NCBI GenBank assembly: GCA_021787735.1
Contig: JAJYLL010000040.1
Location: forward strand, 1 to 39,532
Length of the DNA stretch: 39,532 nt
From: Acidobacteriota bacterium
Lineage (GTDB): Bacteria > Acidobacteriota > Terriglobia > UBA7540
Direction: 5' to 3'
Shown here: positions 16,579-24,607 of the stretch, one piece after another
Position numbering within the stretch: the stretch's first letter is position 1
Layout: every line of letters starts with the position of its first letter
Notes under the pieces: generated by a model
What the model was told of the DNA's origin: nothing
What the model saw: the letters and a program-made list of their open reading frames with translations, nothing else
Databases searched by the model: none
Position numbers and translations under genes: made by a program

Positions 16579-17541
16579 TCATTTCTGCGGCGCTTGTGTT
16601 TGCGGTTTTTCCCGCTCTTCACCCAGCCAGACGCTTGCAACTTTCCAGCCCGCCTGGGTTTTCTGAAGGACCATTCGGTAGGACGCGATGGCTTCTGGGT
16701 TTTCAAAATCGACGGCGGCCAGCACTCGCGTCTTGTCCGGCGACCAGGTCAGGCTTCTGACTTTGGCTTCCACGCCGGCATCCTGCTGGCCCGCATCGCC
16801 GCTGCCGGGAGACGGCTGGAGCGCAGGCATAAAGTAACTGCGGATCGCGTTCTCCGGCGAACTTCCCGCGGACTTCCCTGCCGGCGTTGCCATGTATTTC
16901 GCCCGCAGATCAATTACCGTCGCGGCCGTCTCGATGTCATCCTGGATGACGGGATCCGTGACATCTTTCTCCGCCAGGTGCAGCCTGGCGGCAAGTGCCG
17001 CATCCGAGCTGATGGAAAGAGCGAGGATCGCATCCCGTGTGACCGTGCGGTCGGGCTCGTGGTCCGACGTTCGCACCTTGGTCAGTAGGATTGCAATCTC
17101 GTGTGGGTCCGAGGTTCCACCCAGCGCCCCGTAGTAGAAACGCCGCAGATCCAGGTTGCGCGGATCGTTGACAAGCTTCGCCAGGATGGCAAGCGACCGC
17201 GCGTCGCCGAAGTATGCCAGCATCTGTGCGGCAAATTCCGCAGTGCGGTCGTCTTTGAGCGCGTTCTCGAGCTTGGGAATGATGGCGGGCCCGGCCGCAA
17301 AAGCCGCGCGATAGAGATTCTCTCTTACCTGCGGGTCCTGCGAACTCAGGACCGCGTAAAGTTTCGCTGGGTCCCACTCCTGATTCAAAAGTTCGCTGCG
17401 TTCCTGCGCCACCGAGGCAGGCACCGAGGCGGCAGGCAAATGGCGAGACGAACACAAAGCAAGCGCCGCCAGCATCACCAGAGCAAGGCGCCAGCGCTTC
17501 CAGTCAATCCGTTTTGTTTGTGTGTGGTTAAGATTTTCCAT
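16579..17541 (-). CDS. Secreted HEAT-repeat-like protein
   Basis: A 320-residue protein with a positively charged start and a hydrophobic signal segment (about residues 19-38, LALVMLAALALCSSRHLPAA) with plausible cleavage afterwards. Residues about 55-215 read as short alpha-helical pairs of HEAT type, e.g. DPQVRENLYRAAFAAGPAIIPKLENAL (segments such as ENLYRAAFAAG, FAAQMLAYFGD, LAILAKLVNDP). The C-terminal part (about 255-310) resembles a small beta domain of the kind found at the end of lipoproteins (VLAAVDFENPEAIASYRMVL). Its ATG lies inside the end of gph (14-base overlap), indicating translational coupling. The role is unknown; HEAT repeats usually mediate protein contacts. Confidence 0.75.
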   Translation of the reverse strand: MENLNHTQTKRIDWKRWRLALVMLAALALCSSRHLPAASVPASVAQERSELLNQEWDPAKLYAVLSSQDPQVRENLYRAAFAAGPAIIPKLENALKDDRTAEFAAQMLAYFGDARSLAILAKLVNDPRNLDLRRFYYGALGGTSDPHEIAILLTKVRTSDHEPDRTVTRDAILALSISSDAALAARLHLAEKDVTDPVIQDDIETAATVIDLRAKYMATPAGKSAGSSPENAIRSYFMPALQPSPGSGDAGQQDAGVEAKVRSLTWSPDKTRVLAAVDFENPEAIASYRMVLQKTQAGWKVASVWLGEEREKPQTQAPQK

Positions 17542-18202
17542 TTAGCAGTTTCGGCAACTCCCGCAGATCATCAATACGAATATCGGGCGGCGTTTCATCA
17601 AGCGTCGGCGCGCCAAACCCGTAATTCACGCCGCAAGTCCAGGCGCCGGCGTTGCGGCCTGCAAGAACATCTGCGGTGGAATCGCCGATCATCATTGTCC
17701 TCGCAGGCGGCACTCCGGCTTCCTCCATCAACCGGTGGAGGCCGATAGGGTCGGGCTTTTTGTTCTCAAAGCTGTTGCCGCCATAAATCTGCAGGAAGCA
17801 TTCGGCAAGTCCCAGGCCGGACAGAATCTCGCGGCTGAACCGCACCGGTTTGTTGGTCAGGACAGCCATCTTGCGGCCATCGAGTTCGGCCAGCGCTTCC
17901 CGCACGCCGGGATAGGTTGCGGTGTTGTCCAGCATGTGCGCGCGATAATGCGCCAGAAAAATCTCCGTCGCGCGCTCAATCAGTTCCGGCGTTGCATCAG
18001 CGCCCAGCGCGCGGCTGATCAGAACCGTCACGCCCTGCCCTACGTAGGATGCAATCAGTTCCACGCTGAGTGGCTTGCGGCCGATCTTTTCCAGTGTAGC
18101 GTTTACGCTATTGGCCAGATCCAGCTCGCTATCTACCAGCGTACCGTCCAGGTCAAAAATCAGCAGTTCCATCTGGCGCAGTTTTTCTTTCGGAATTGCC
18201 AT
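17528..18202 (-). CDS. gph: HAD-family phosphatase, phosphoglycolate phosphatase type
   Basis: A 224-residue HAD hydrolase. Motif I is FDLDGTLVDSE, with nucleophile Asp17 and Asp19; motif II is VLTNKP; the Lys of motif III lies in NKKPDP; motif IV is MIGDSTADV. The alpha-helical cap follows motif I (LDLANSVNATLEKIG), as in Gph, which removes phosphate from 2-phosphoglycolate formed during DNA repair or RuBisCO side reactions. The family is broad and substrate assignment is tentative; PpaX-type or sugar-phosphate activity is also possible. An AGAGGA ribosome site precedes the start, and galT ends 12 bases upstream, so the two are cotranscribed. Confidence 0.85.
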   Translation of the reverse strand: MAIPKEKLRQMELLIFDLDGTLVDSELDLANSVNATLEKIGRKPLSVELIASYVGQGVTVLISRALGADATPELIERATEIFLAHYRAHMLDNTATYPGVREALAELDGRKMAVLTNKPVRFSREILSGLGLAECFLQIYGGNSFENKKPDPIGLHRLMEEAGVPPARTMMIGDSTADVLAGRNAGAWTCGVNYGFGAPTLDETPPDIRIDDLRELPKLLNGKS

Positions 18203-18214
18203 GCATTCGTCCTC

Positions 18215-19234
18215 TTAAATCTCCGGCTGGTTGTTTTCCTCCGCTACTTCAATGGCGCGTAGGGCAAGTGCGGCATCTTCCGCGGGAATCGGATTGTAGT
18301 AAAAACTCTCGGCGTCAAAATGGCCCGTGTCGGCATCAATCTCGGGATAGATCTCAAAGTGCCAGTGGAAATCATCGCGAACGGTTTTCCAGCGGTCCTC
18401 TCCGGGCCCATAGGCGCCCAGGTTGGGCTCCGTGTGGAGCACCATGCGCAGCTTGTCGGAAATCTTCTCTACGCGCAGCAGAGCCAGCTTTAGGAACTTT
18501 GCCAGTGACAGCAGGCGCGCGTCGGTGTTCATGTCGCGCTCAAACGACGAATTGTGCTGGACCGGCAGTACCCAGATTTCATAGGGAAAGCGCGACGCGT
18601 AAGGACAGATGCAGATGAAATCCGCGTTCTCGTCAACAATCCTCTTGCCCGACTGAGATTCCTGATGAATGATATCGCAATAGATGCAGCGTTCCTTGCG
18701 CTGGTAGTGGAGAAGGCTCCAGCGAAGTTCGCGCTCAACCAGCGTGGGAATCACAGGGGTTGCAAGCACATGGGAGTGGCCGTGCTCTTCGGCGGCGGGA
18801 CGCAGCCGCCCCTGGTCCTTGAAAACCGATACGTAGCGGAAGCGCGGGTCCTGCTTCAAATCAATGATCCGATCGCGGCAGATTTCAAACACGCGGGCAA
18901 TACGGCCGGGAGCAAGCTCGGCCAGCGTCTTTCCGTGCTGGGTGGTTTCCACAACTATTTCGTGTGCGCCCAGCGCGTTCATGCGGTCGTAGATGCCTTC
19001 GCCCTCGCGGTTAAGCCCGCCCTCCACGCGGAACAAAGGAGCGCGGTCGTGAAATACGCGGACTTCCCAGTTTCCGTTGGCATCGCGGTGCTCGCAAATC
19101 GAAGCAGGCGTGAAGCCCTCGTTTCCCGGGCAAAATGGGCACAGTTCGCCCGAGTCCAGTGCGTCCGGCATCGCGGGACGCTTACCGGTGATCACCCACC
19201 TTCGTCGAACCGGATCAAGTCGCAGTACGGGCAT
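18215..19234 (-). CDS. galT: GalT-like nucleotidyltransferase of the HIT superfamily
   Basis: A 339-residue relative of galactose-1-phosphate uridylyltransferase, which swaps UMP between UDP-glucose and galactose-1-phosphate. The zinc ligands of the E. coli enzyme are matched by C32 and C35 (CPFC), H100 (TTQHGKTL) and H151. The second domain contains RCIYCDII and the conserved FHWHFEIYP (about 289-297). The active-site motif, normally H-x-H-x-Q, reads H151-G-H153-S-H155 before VLATPVIP. The nucleophile His153 is therefore kept, but the conserved Gln (Gln168 in E. coli) is His. That recreates the HxHxH triad of HIT hydrolases. Activity may differ from true GalT; related sugar-1-phosphate adenylyl- or uridylyltransferases are alternatives. 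GAGGGTGAG forms the ribosome site. First gene of the galT-gph-HEAT-selB group. Confidence 0.85.
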   Translation of the reverse strand: MPVLRLDPVRRRWVITGKRPAMPDALDSGELCPFCPGNEGFTPASICEHRDANGNWEVRVFHDRAPLFRVEGGLNREGEGIYDRMNALGAHEIVVETTQHGKTLAELAPGRIARVFEICRDRIIDLKQDPRFRYVSVFKDQGRLRPAAEEHGHSHVLATPVIPTLVERELRWSLLHYQRKERCIYCDIIHQESQSGKRIVDENADFICICPYASRFPYEIWVLPVQHNSSFERDMNTDARLLSLAKFLKLALLRVEKISDKLRMVLHTEPNLGAYGPGEDRWKTVRDDFHWHFEIYPEIDADTGHFDAESFYYNPIPAEDAALALRAIEVAEENNQPEI

Positions 19235-19645
19235 GTCTCACCCTCGATGGAAGCTTTGCACTTTTCAGCCAGGGGTTGCGCGTCGCGCCCGGCCCACAGG
19301 GGCATGCGTCAGCGCAGGCGCCATTCTTTATTCTAGCCCGAACGGGCAGTACGCGGCGCAAGCCTCGCGTCTTTTGCGATGTGCGCGAAACGTGAATGGA
19401 GCGCCAGGGGCAAGGAGAATTATGAATTATGAGTCTTGGGGGTTGAACCTGAGCTAAGGCGGATCGCTGGACCTGTTAAGCGCTCGTCTGTCTCAACCTG
19501 GTTTTCTCTGTGATCTCTGTGTGAAAGGTTTTGAGACCCTGCGGACGGAGAAGCCAACCGGAGCGAAAAGCCCCTCACCCGGCCGGTCGCACGTCCACCC
19601 TCTCCGCACGGTAGAAGGTTCAGGAATTATTTTGGACCGCCGGCG
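19235..19645. other. Intergenic region with degenerate dispersed-repeat modules
   Basis: No gene is seen in these 411 bases. At 19501-19535 the text CTCTGTGATCTCTGTGTG followed by AAAGGTTTTGAG matches a module also found at 22805-22830 and 26457-26475. At 19570-19612 a CCCCTCACCCGGCC stretch with CGTCCACCCTCTCC resembles 22657-22706. The double-hairpin module of the other copies is missing, so this is an incomplete copy. The galT promoter must lie near 19240-19300 but is not clear. Confidence 0.55.
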
Positions 19646-21676
19646 TCATGGCCTTGTGGCATAGTCCCAATCCCGTTCGCCTTCCTTGATCAGGGCGGCG
19701 CGGTCTTCCGGCAAAATATACCGTTCCTTCACCAGCTCATCCGTGGCCCGGGTGAAGCGTGCCATGTAATCCGCGCGGCTCTTGTAGCGCTCGGCGATGG
19801 AAAGGCGCGGGTCACCGGTCCTGATGCGGTCTGCGGCCGTTTTGGGAAATGGAATGTACGATACCTCGAACGGCACCCGCTGCGTTGGGGCTCCGATGGA
19901 AGGATCGCGCATGTTCCACGGCGCGTAAGTCGCAAGCGGCACCGTGATCTGCGGCAACCGCACGCCATCGCGCTCGTTGCCGTCCTTATCCGGCTGCGGC
20001 ACCAGCACGGGGAAATCGGGGCCCACCTTGGGCGGCTGCACGCTCAGGATTCCGCTGCGCTGCCAGTTGGGGCCAAAGTCCAGCCGGGTGCCGGGGTTCG
20101 CCTCATGCGGCAGGTTCACGCCCGGAATGTGCGGAAATTTATATTGGCTGATCGGCACCAGCGTCCCGTCAGCAATTTTCGGATAACGGCTCGGCGGCGG
20201 TGGGGTGTTTGAACGCACCCAGGCGTCCATGTTCGCAATCATGGCGCGCCAGAAATACTGAATCGGCAGCGGCGATTGCGGCTCCTGGCCGAGCAAATCA
20301 CCCTGGCCCCTGGCGGGCGGAAACGGCCCGGAAAAATGCTGAAGGCCGGTGAACTTGTAAATGCGCACGTTGGGTGAAATCTGCGCGTCGTGCTTGCCGT
20401 CGGGCGTGATGTGAATCAGCGCCGCGGCTCGGCCCCAGTATTCAAAGGAAGTGTTGGAGAAAAAGATTTTCGGCAGCACGTGCTCGGCCGTTGCGCGGTC
20501 AAGCAGGCCGCCGTGCTGGCCCGTCAGGGGATCGGTTTCAGGCAAGTCAGTGAATGGAAAAATATCCGTCGGGAAGAAAACGGAGGACGTCGGCTCGGCG
20601 TCGCGCGAGGGCTGCGCAAAGCGGTAGTTGAAGCTGCCGCGGCCCGCGCCCGCCACGTGCGCCAGAACGCCGTCGAGCGCCATACGACCTTCTTCATCGG
20701 CGTTGAAACCGTCGTAGAGAAAGTTGCGCAGGAAGCGGCCGTCTTGCGAGATGCCCTGGCCATAAACGCGCTGCGCGACAACTTCAGAGCCCTTCCCGTG
20801 CTTCGCGTAGCTGGCGAAATCGCGCATCGCCGCAAAGCCTAACCCGGCCACCACCGGGTCCTTCACCACATAAACGTATTCGTAAAGCTTGCCGGGCTGG
20901 AATCCGCCGTCAAGATGGATGAAGCGGTTGCTCGGCTTGAGCTTGCCGTTCACCGTGTGCGCAAACTGCCACTTTGAGCGCGGAATAAGCGTGCGCGGGC
21001 CTTCGCGTGAGTCGCGAACCGTGAGCGTGTTGCGCGGGTCTTCGGGCGCAGCCACGGGATATTCCGTGCCCCCCATGCGGCCAGTGATCAGGTGGCCCAG
21101 CGGGATTTCAGCCATCACGTGCGCGGGCGTCAGGTCGCCGCGCAGCAGGCCAGTGATGGTCTTTCCGTGGTCCTTTGCGATCGGCGCGTAGAGGCGCAGG
21201 CCGCTTGGCGCGTCCCACTGCCAGCCTAGCGAAACGACGGTGAAGCCGCGGCGCATCAGCCATCCGTCACCCGGGTTGCTCACAACGTCCGGCGAGCCGC
21301 CGTCCACCAGCCCAACGATGGAGGCGGAACCGCGGTTTGGCACCTCCAGCAGCAGCGAGCCATCGCCCTTGCTCAAATCCTTTGGCCGGATGGCGACAAA
21401 ATCAGACGAGAACGCGACCTGGCCGTTCTTCAGGTTCACCGCGTTCGAAAGGTCCACAATTCGGCGGTTGTGAGGATTGGCAACGGCAACGGAATAGTAG
21501 ACTTTTCCCGTGATGCGTTCGTAGGGGCCAGAAGTGCCGAAGGACTTGCCGCCGGCGATGTCCGTGCGCGAGGTGACCTCCAGGCGCACCACGCGAGCCG
21601 CAAGCGGCAAAGCAAACCAGCTCAAAAGAAGGATGAGTGAGACTGCAACTTTGCGCGGATTCATGCGCTGAAGCAT
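19646..21676 (-). CDS. Secreted alpha/beta-hydrolase-domain protein (Abhydrolase_10 type)
   Basis: A 676-residue protein with a signal peptide (VAVSLILLLSWFALPLAA, ending near residue 27). It then resembles the large 'alpha/beta hydrolase domain-containing' family (PF20091) common in soil Acidobacteria and Proteobacteria. Recognisable features are FGTSGPYERITGKVYYSV near the start, LLLEVPNRG, RGFTVVSLGWQWD, VYGQGISQDGRFLRNFLYDGFN (GxSQxGRF nucleophile-elbow-like GQGISQDGRF), FSNTSFEYWGRAAALIH and GLQHFSG. The Ser in GISQDG is the likely nucleophile. Substrates of the family are unknown; esterase-type activity in the periplasm is an inference. Met5 at 21664 is an equally good start. It is divergent from the YIP1 gene. 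Confidence 0.8.
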   Translation of the reverse strand: MLQRMNPRKVAVSLILLLSWFALPLAARVVRLEVTSRTDIAGGKSFGTSGPYERITGKVYYSVAVANPHNRRIVDLSNAVNLKNGQVAFSSDFVAIRPKDLSKGDGSLLLEVPNRGSASIVGLVDGGSPDVVSNPGDGWLMRRGFTVVSLGWQWDAPSGLRLYAPIAKDHGKTITGLLRGDLTPAHVMAEIPLGHLITGRMGGTEYPVAAPEDPRNTLTVRDSREGPRTLIPRSKWQFAHTVNGKLKPSNRFIHLDGGFQPGKLYEYVYVVKDPVVAGLGFAAMRDFASYAKHGKGSEVVAQRVYGQGISQDGRFLRNFLYDGFNADEEGRMALDGVLAHVAGAGRGSFNYRFAQPSRDAEPTSSVFFPTDIFPFTDLPETDPLTGQHGGLLDRATAEHVLPKIFFSNTSFEYWGRAAALIHITPDGKHDAQISPNVRIYKFTGLQHFSGPFPPARGQGDLLGQEPQSPLPIQYFWRAMIANMDAWVRSNTPPPPSRYPKIADGTLVPISQYKFPHIPGVNLPHEANPGTRLDFGPNWQRSGILSVQPPKVGPDFPVLVPQPDKDGNERDGVRLPQITVPLATYAPWNMRDPSIGAPTQRVPFEVSYIPFPKTAADRIRTGDPRLSIAERYKSRADYMARFTRATDELVKERYILPEDRAALIKEGERDWDYATRP

Positions 21677-21794
21677 AACACGTTTGCGCCGGCCCGTGGC
21701 AGAGTAAACTCGCCCCGCTCACATCGTGAACTCTGCTTCGCGCACATTTGCGCCACGCGCAATTTCTGCCGAAGCCGCATGGTCTGACATTGCT

Positions 21795-21800
21795 TATAAT
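21795..21800 (+). promoter_or_regulatory. TATAAT -10 element at the YIP1 gene start
   Basis: A perfect TATAAT overlaps the first in-frame ATG (21799-21801). If it is the real -10, transcription starts near 21807, and translation must begin further in, for example at TTG or GTG codons around 21835-21895. No good -35 hexamer is seen 16-18 bases upstream. Confidence 0.3.
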
Positions 21801-22590
21801 GGTTGCGGAAGCCGCTGCCAACCGAACGGTTCGGAGTTTGGATTTGGGCGCAGAGACCGAAAACCCGCCAGTTTTCTCCTCGTTTTTTGCGCGGGTGAAG
21901 GGCGTTTTCGCCTCGCCTGTGCTGACGTTTGAAAATGTCAGGCGACATCCCCGATTCTTCTCGCCCTTCCTCGCCACGTTGACTTTATTTGCCGGATTCT
22001 GGGGCGTGGTCTATCTGAGGGTGGGATTGTCGGGAATGGCTATTGCCGTGGTGCAGTACTTTCGGCGCGGGACGCTGGTGACGCAGCGCGAAATCGACTT
22101 TGCGCTTCAGTTTTCGGGCGCGCTGCCTCGATTGCTGCTGATCGGAGGCGCGATCTCGATATTGGTCCATCTACTCATCGTCGCATGGGTAGGAATCCGT
22201 CTCGCGGATATGATTCTCGGCGTCAGGGTACGAATCCGCACCGCGCTGAGCGTGGCCTGCTACGCCGATCTGGCAAGAACGGTCGCGCAAACCGTTCTCG
22301 GCATCCCGCTTGTGCTCTTCGGCGACATCCACGGGCTGAACTTTGGAAACCTCATTCCCACAAACATCGCCTTCTTTCTCGACCCAGGAAGCGTATCGCG
22401 CACTCTCTACGCGCTTCTGCAATCGCTGGACCCTGTCCAATTATGGTATTTCATGCTGGTGGGCATCGGTCTCTCGACGGATACCGATGATATGGCGTCG
22501 CCGGTCATGATGGCCGGAGGCTTCGCAGCACTGTGGATGGTATGGAACGTAGTCTTTGCCGCCTTCGCGGATTTTCTGTTGAGGTCTTGA
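21799..22590 (+). CDS. YIP1-family integral membrane protein
   Basis: Up to 263 residues from the ATG at 21799; the frame is open further upstream to 21748. The pattern FFARVKGVFASPVLTFENVRRHP leading into about five hydrophobic segments is typical of bacterial YIP1 (PF04893) proteins. Segments include PFLATLTLFAGFWGVVYL, LLLIGGAISILVHLLIVAW, VLGIPLVLFGD, WYFMLVGIGLS and AALWMVWNVVFAAFADFLL. The conserved family start 'F..v.gVf.SP..tF..i' supports a true start only slightly before residue 25-30. Bacterial members have no settled function. The gene is divergent from the Abhydrolase_10-type gene, sharing a 134-base intergenic region. Confidence 0.8.
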   Translation: MVAEAAANRTVRSLDLGAETENPPVFSSFFARVKGVFASPVLTFENVRRHPRFFSPFLATLTLFAGFWGVVYLRVGLSGMAIAVVQYFRRGTLVTQREIDFALQFSGALPRLLLIGGAISILVHLLIVAWVGIRLADMILGVRVRIRTALSVACYADLARTVAQTVLGIPLVLFGDIHGLNFGNLIPTNIAFFLDPGSVSRTLYALLQSLDPVQLWYFMLVGIGLSTDTDDMASPVMMAGGFAALWMVWNVVFAAFADFLLRS

Positions 22591-22656
22591 AACACGGACT
22601 GCCAGCGTTGAGGTCCGAGGTTCTTGCCTTTTCATGCTTGGTCTTGTCTAGCGGAC

Positions 22657-22911
22657 CGCCCCCACCCGGCCACTCGCTCGTCCACACTCTCCCCAAGGTA
22701 GTGGGTTTGGGAATGATTGGGTCGCCCTTCCGCCTCCACGCAAGGAATTTTTCTCTGTGCGCTCTGGGGCCCAAAGAGGCCCAGCACAGAGTTCACAGAG
22801 GTCCTCTGTGGTCTCTGTGTTAAAGCTTTTGAAGCGCAGAGGACACAGGTGCAAACCAGGCGCGGCACGGCTGTCCAAGCCGTCTTCATGGGCGAGACAC
22901 CCATGCCACCC
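22657..22911. repeat. Composite dispersed repeat with two hairpins
   Basis: Part of the gene-free stretch 22591-23214. Module B (22657-22706) has CCCACCCGGCCACTCGC and CGTCCACACTCTCCCC. Module A (22805-22830) is TCTGTGGTCTCTGTGTTAAA. Module C (22863-22911) folds into two hairpins: ACGGCT/AGCCGT at 22867-22883 and CATGGG/CCCATG at 22887-22905 with loop CGAGACA. Modules A and C recur in the same order at 26457-26557. The remaining bases 22912-23214 show no gene and should contain the promoter of the gene at 23215. Confidence 0.7.
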
Positions 22912-23214
22912 ACGCCGCTACAGCGTTCGCACACCCCGATAGATCGCGGGGGGCGCACCTATGAAGGGTACGAACCCACGAATCGTCGAAACGCATGGAA
23001 CATCCTGTGAAGAGTGTGGTAGTATCGCAGCTTCACAGGGTTGAGTTTTTCCTGCAAACAGATCAACAAGAGTTCGGGAAGTCTTTCACCTGGTTTCCCA
23101 CGCTGAATCCGTCGCGCTGATCTCATGCCGGCAATCCCACTGTACGAACGGTTTGGCACGATCATTACCCGGCCAGGAAGGCGCGTGACAACAACCACAT
23201 AAAAGGGGGTATGA

Positions 23215-23553
23215 ATGAAGCAAAGAAGCATTCGAAAATGGGTCTTGGCACTGGCCATGGCTTTATGCCTTGCGCCGCTTGCGCCGGCCGTCGCCGCCCA
23301 AAACCAGAACTCCAGCGCCCAGCAGCCCACGGCCCAGCAAGAACAGAACGCTCAGAAAACTTACTACGGCACAATCGTCAAGCTCCAGAACGGCAAGTTC
23401 GCCCTGATGATCGACCCCAAAACACAGAAGGGATACTTTCTGGATGACCAGAAACACGCGGAGAAGTATGCGGAGAAGAAAGTGCTGGTGACGGGAACAG
23501 TGGACAGTAAGACCAGCATGCTCCACGTGATCACCATGAAACCGGCATCCTGA
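23215..23553 (+). CDS. Small secreted DUF5818-like protein
   Basis: A 112-residue protein with a clear signal peptide (KQRSIRKWVLALAMALCLAP, likely cleavage after AVAA near residue 28), then a Gln/Ala-rich linker (about 29-48). A small domain of about 60 residues follows: YYGTIVKLQNGKFALMI, YFLDDQKHAEKYAEKKV and LVTGTVDSKTSMLHVITM. This layout, with 'G.i....GkyvL.d' and 'KKVlVtGtvd..t..lhV', resembles DUF5818 proteins, which I know mainly from Acidobacteria; it may be an OB-like fold. An AAAGGGGGT ribosome site supports the ATG at 23215 rather than the out-of-frame ATG at 23211. Function unknown; exported. Confidence 0.8.
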   Translation: MKQRSIRKWVLALAMALCLAPLAPAVAAQNQNSSAQQPTAQQEQNAQKTYYGTIVKLQNGKFALMIDPKTQKGYFLDDQKHAEKYAEKKVLVTGTVDSKTSMLHVITMKPAS

Positions 23554-24142
23554 AAAGGGCTGGTCTGATGAGCTGAAAGTTGCCGCCGCGTGGCGTATAT
23601 CTCGCAGTGTTTGAGATCTGTGCCAGCCGGCAGGCGACAAGCGGCACGATCGGGAACAACGTATTTCGTCCTTCCGGGGCTGGATGGCAATTTAATGGTA
23701 CGTTTTCCCGTGGCTCGCGCCATGGGCTAAAGTCTTTCGCCCCCTTCGGGGGCTCAAAGGTGGGTCGCAGACACGCTAAGGCGAGCATCCACACAACCTC
23801 AATCGACGCCAAACGCCTCCCGAAAGCGATTCAATGCATTCTGTCAAATTATCGGGGCGCTCGCGTCTCTGGAATTCCGGAACAGGCGATACCCGCCGTG
23901 CTTGCCCGCCTGGCAGGTGCCGCCGTGCGTGCCGGGCATCGCTCGCCCGTCGCCTCAAACCCCGCCCGCGTCTATCGGCAGTTGCCCGATGCCCTCAAAC
24001 AACTCGACATCACCCCCGAAGGCGAGTAGGGCAACCCTGCGGTGTTGAGGTACGCAGTCTTATCCTCCCCTTGAGATCACAGGACACACTAGGCGAAGCT
24101 GTGCGCCAGCTGGCATTCCTCGAACAACTCTTAAAAATATAG
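23554..24142. other. Degraded accessory stretch with hairpin repeat and possible gene remnants
   Basis: No intact gene is supported. At 23735-23755 GCCCCC-TTCG-GGGGC forms a strong tetraloop hairpin inside a segment (about 23655-23760) that resembles dispersed repeats of Acidobacteria. From 23760 (GTG) to 24029 one plus frame reads as coding-like sequence, including LPKAIQCILSNYRGARVSG and YRQLPDALKQLDI. It lacks a good start or ribosome site. A second frame ends at 24142 with TLGEAVRQLAFLEQLLKI. These may be pieces of decayed genes, but I do not recognise them. Confidence 0.4.
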
Positions 24143-24171
24143 TTGACAATCCCAGCTCAGAGAGATAACCT
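24143..24171 (+). promoter_or_regulatory. Sigma70-type promoter of the blaI-M56 operon
   Basis: TTGACA (24143-24148), a 17-base spacer and TAACCT (24166-24171) give a strong housekeeping promoter; the start of transcription is expected near 24178, 31 bases before the blaI ATG. BlaI-type repressors usually bind a dyad overlapping their own promoter, so autoregulation is likely. No clear dyad was identified by eye. Confidence 0.6.
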
Positions 24172-24208
24172 AGGGCTACGCTCTTAATTCTTTAGTTGCT
24201 GAGGTCAA

Positions 24209-24607
24209 ATGGCCAGAAAGAAATCGAAAACACTTACTGAAGCTGAACTACGACTGATGGAAGTCCTTTGGAGAATGGATGAGGCCACGGTGACAGAGAT
24301 CATGGAGGTGCTTCCTGAAAGGCTTGGCCTGGCCTACAACACCGTTCTCACAACCATGCGGATTCTGGAAGCAAAGGGATACGTACGGCACGCCAAGCCA
24401 AGGCAGGGGCGGGCCTTTATCTATCGACCCAGGGTAGGCCGCTCGGAGGCGACGCGCAACGCTGTGCGCGACCTGCTGCGCCGCTTTTTTGGCCAATCAC
24501 ACGAGGCGCTGGTCCTCAATATTCTGCAGGACGAAGAACTCGACGAACAGGAGCGGCAACGGATTCGGGACCTGCTCGACGAACTCGCAAAGGAGGGGCA
24601 ATCATGA
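24209..24607 (+). CDS. BlaI/MecI/CopY family transcriptional repressor
   Basis: A 132-residue winged-helix repressor. LTEAELRLMEVLWRMDEATVTEIME matches the family's N-terminal helices (segments LTEAELRLMEVLW, ATVTEIMEVLPE), followed by the recognition region LAYNTVLTTMRILEAKGYVRH and the wing GRAFIYRP. The C-terminal dimerisation helices include VRDLLRRFFGQSHEALVLNIL and ELDEQERQRIRDLLDEL. In the bla and mec systems, the partner BlaR1/MecR1 triggers cleavage of the repressor when beta-lactam is sensed. The next gene is such an M56 peptidase and overlaps by four bases (ATGA), so the pair forms one unit. No beta-lactamase or PBP gene is adjacent, so the regulated target is unknown. Confidence 0.93.
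   Translation: MARKKSKTLTEAELRLMEVLWRMDEATVTEIMEVLPERLGLAYNTVLTTMRILEAKGYVRHAKPRQGRAFIYRPRVGRSEATRNAVRDLLRRFFGQSHEALVLNILQDEELDEQERQRIRDLLDELAKEGQS

Noticed and set aside
23580..24029. Plus-strand open frame of 149 codons
   Set aside because: The first 60 codons run through a repeat and hairpin. Only the last part looks coding-like and has no proper start, so it is reported as a possible remnant, not a gene.
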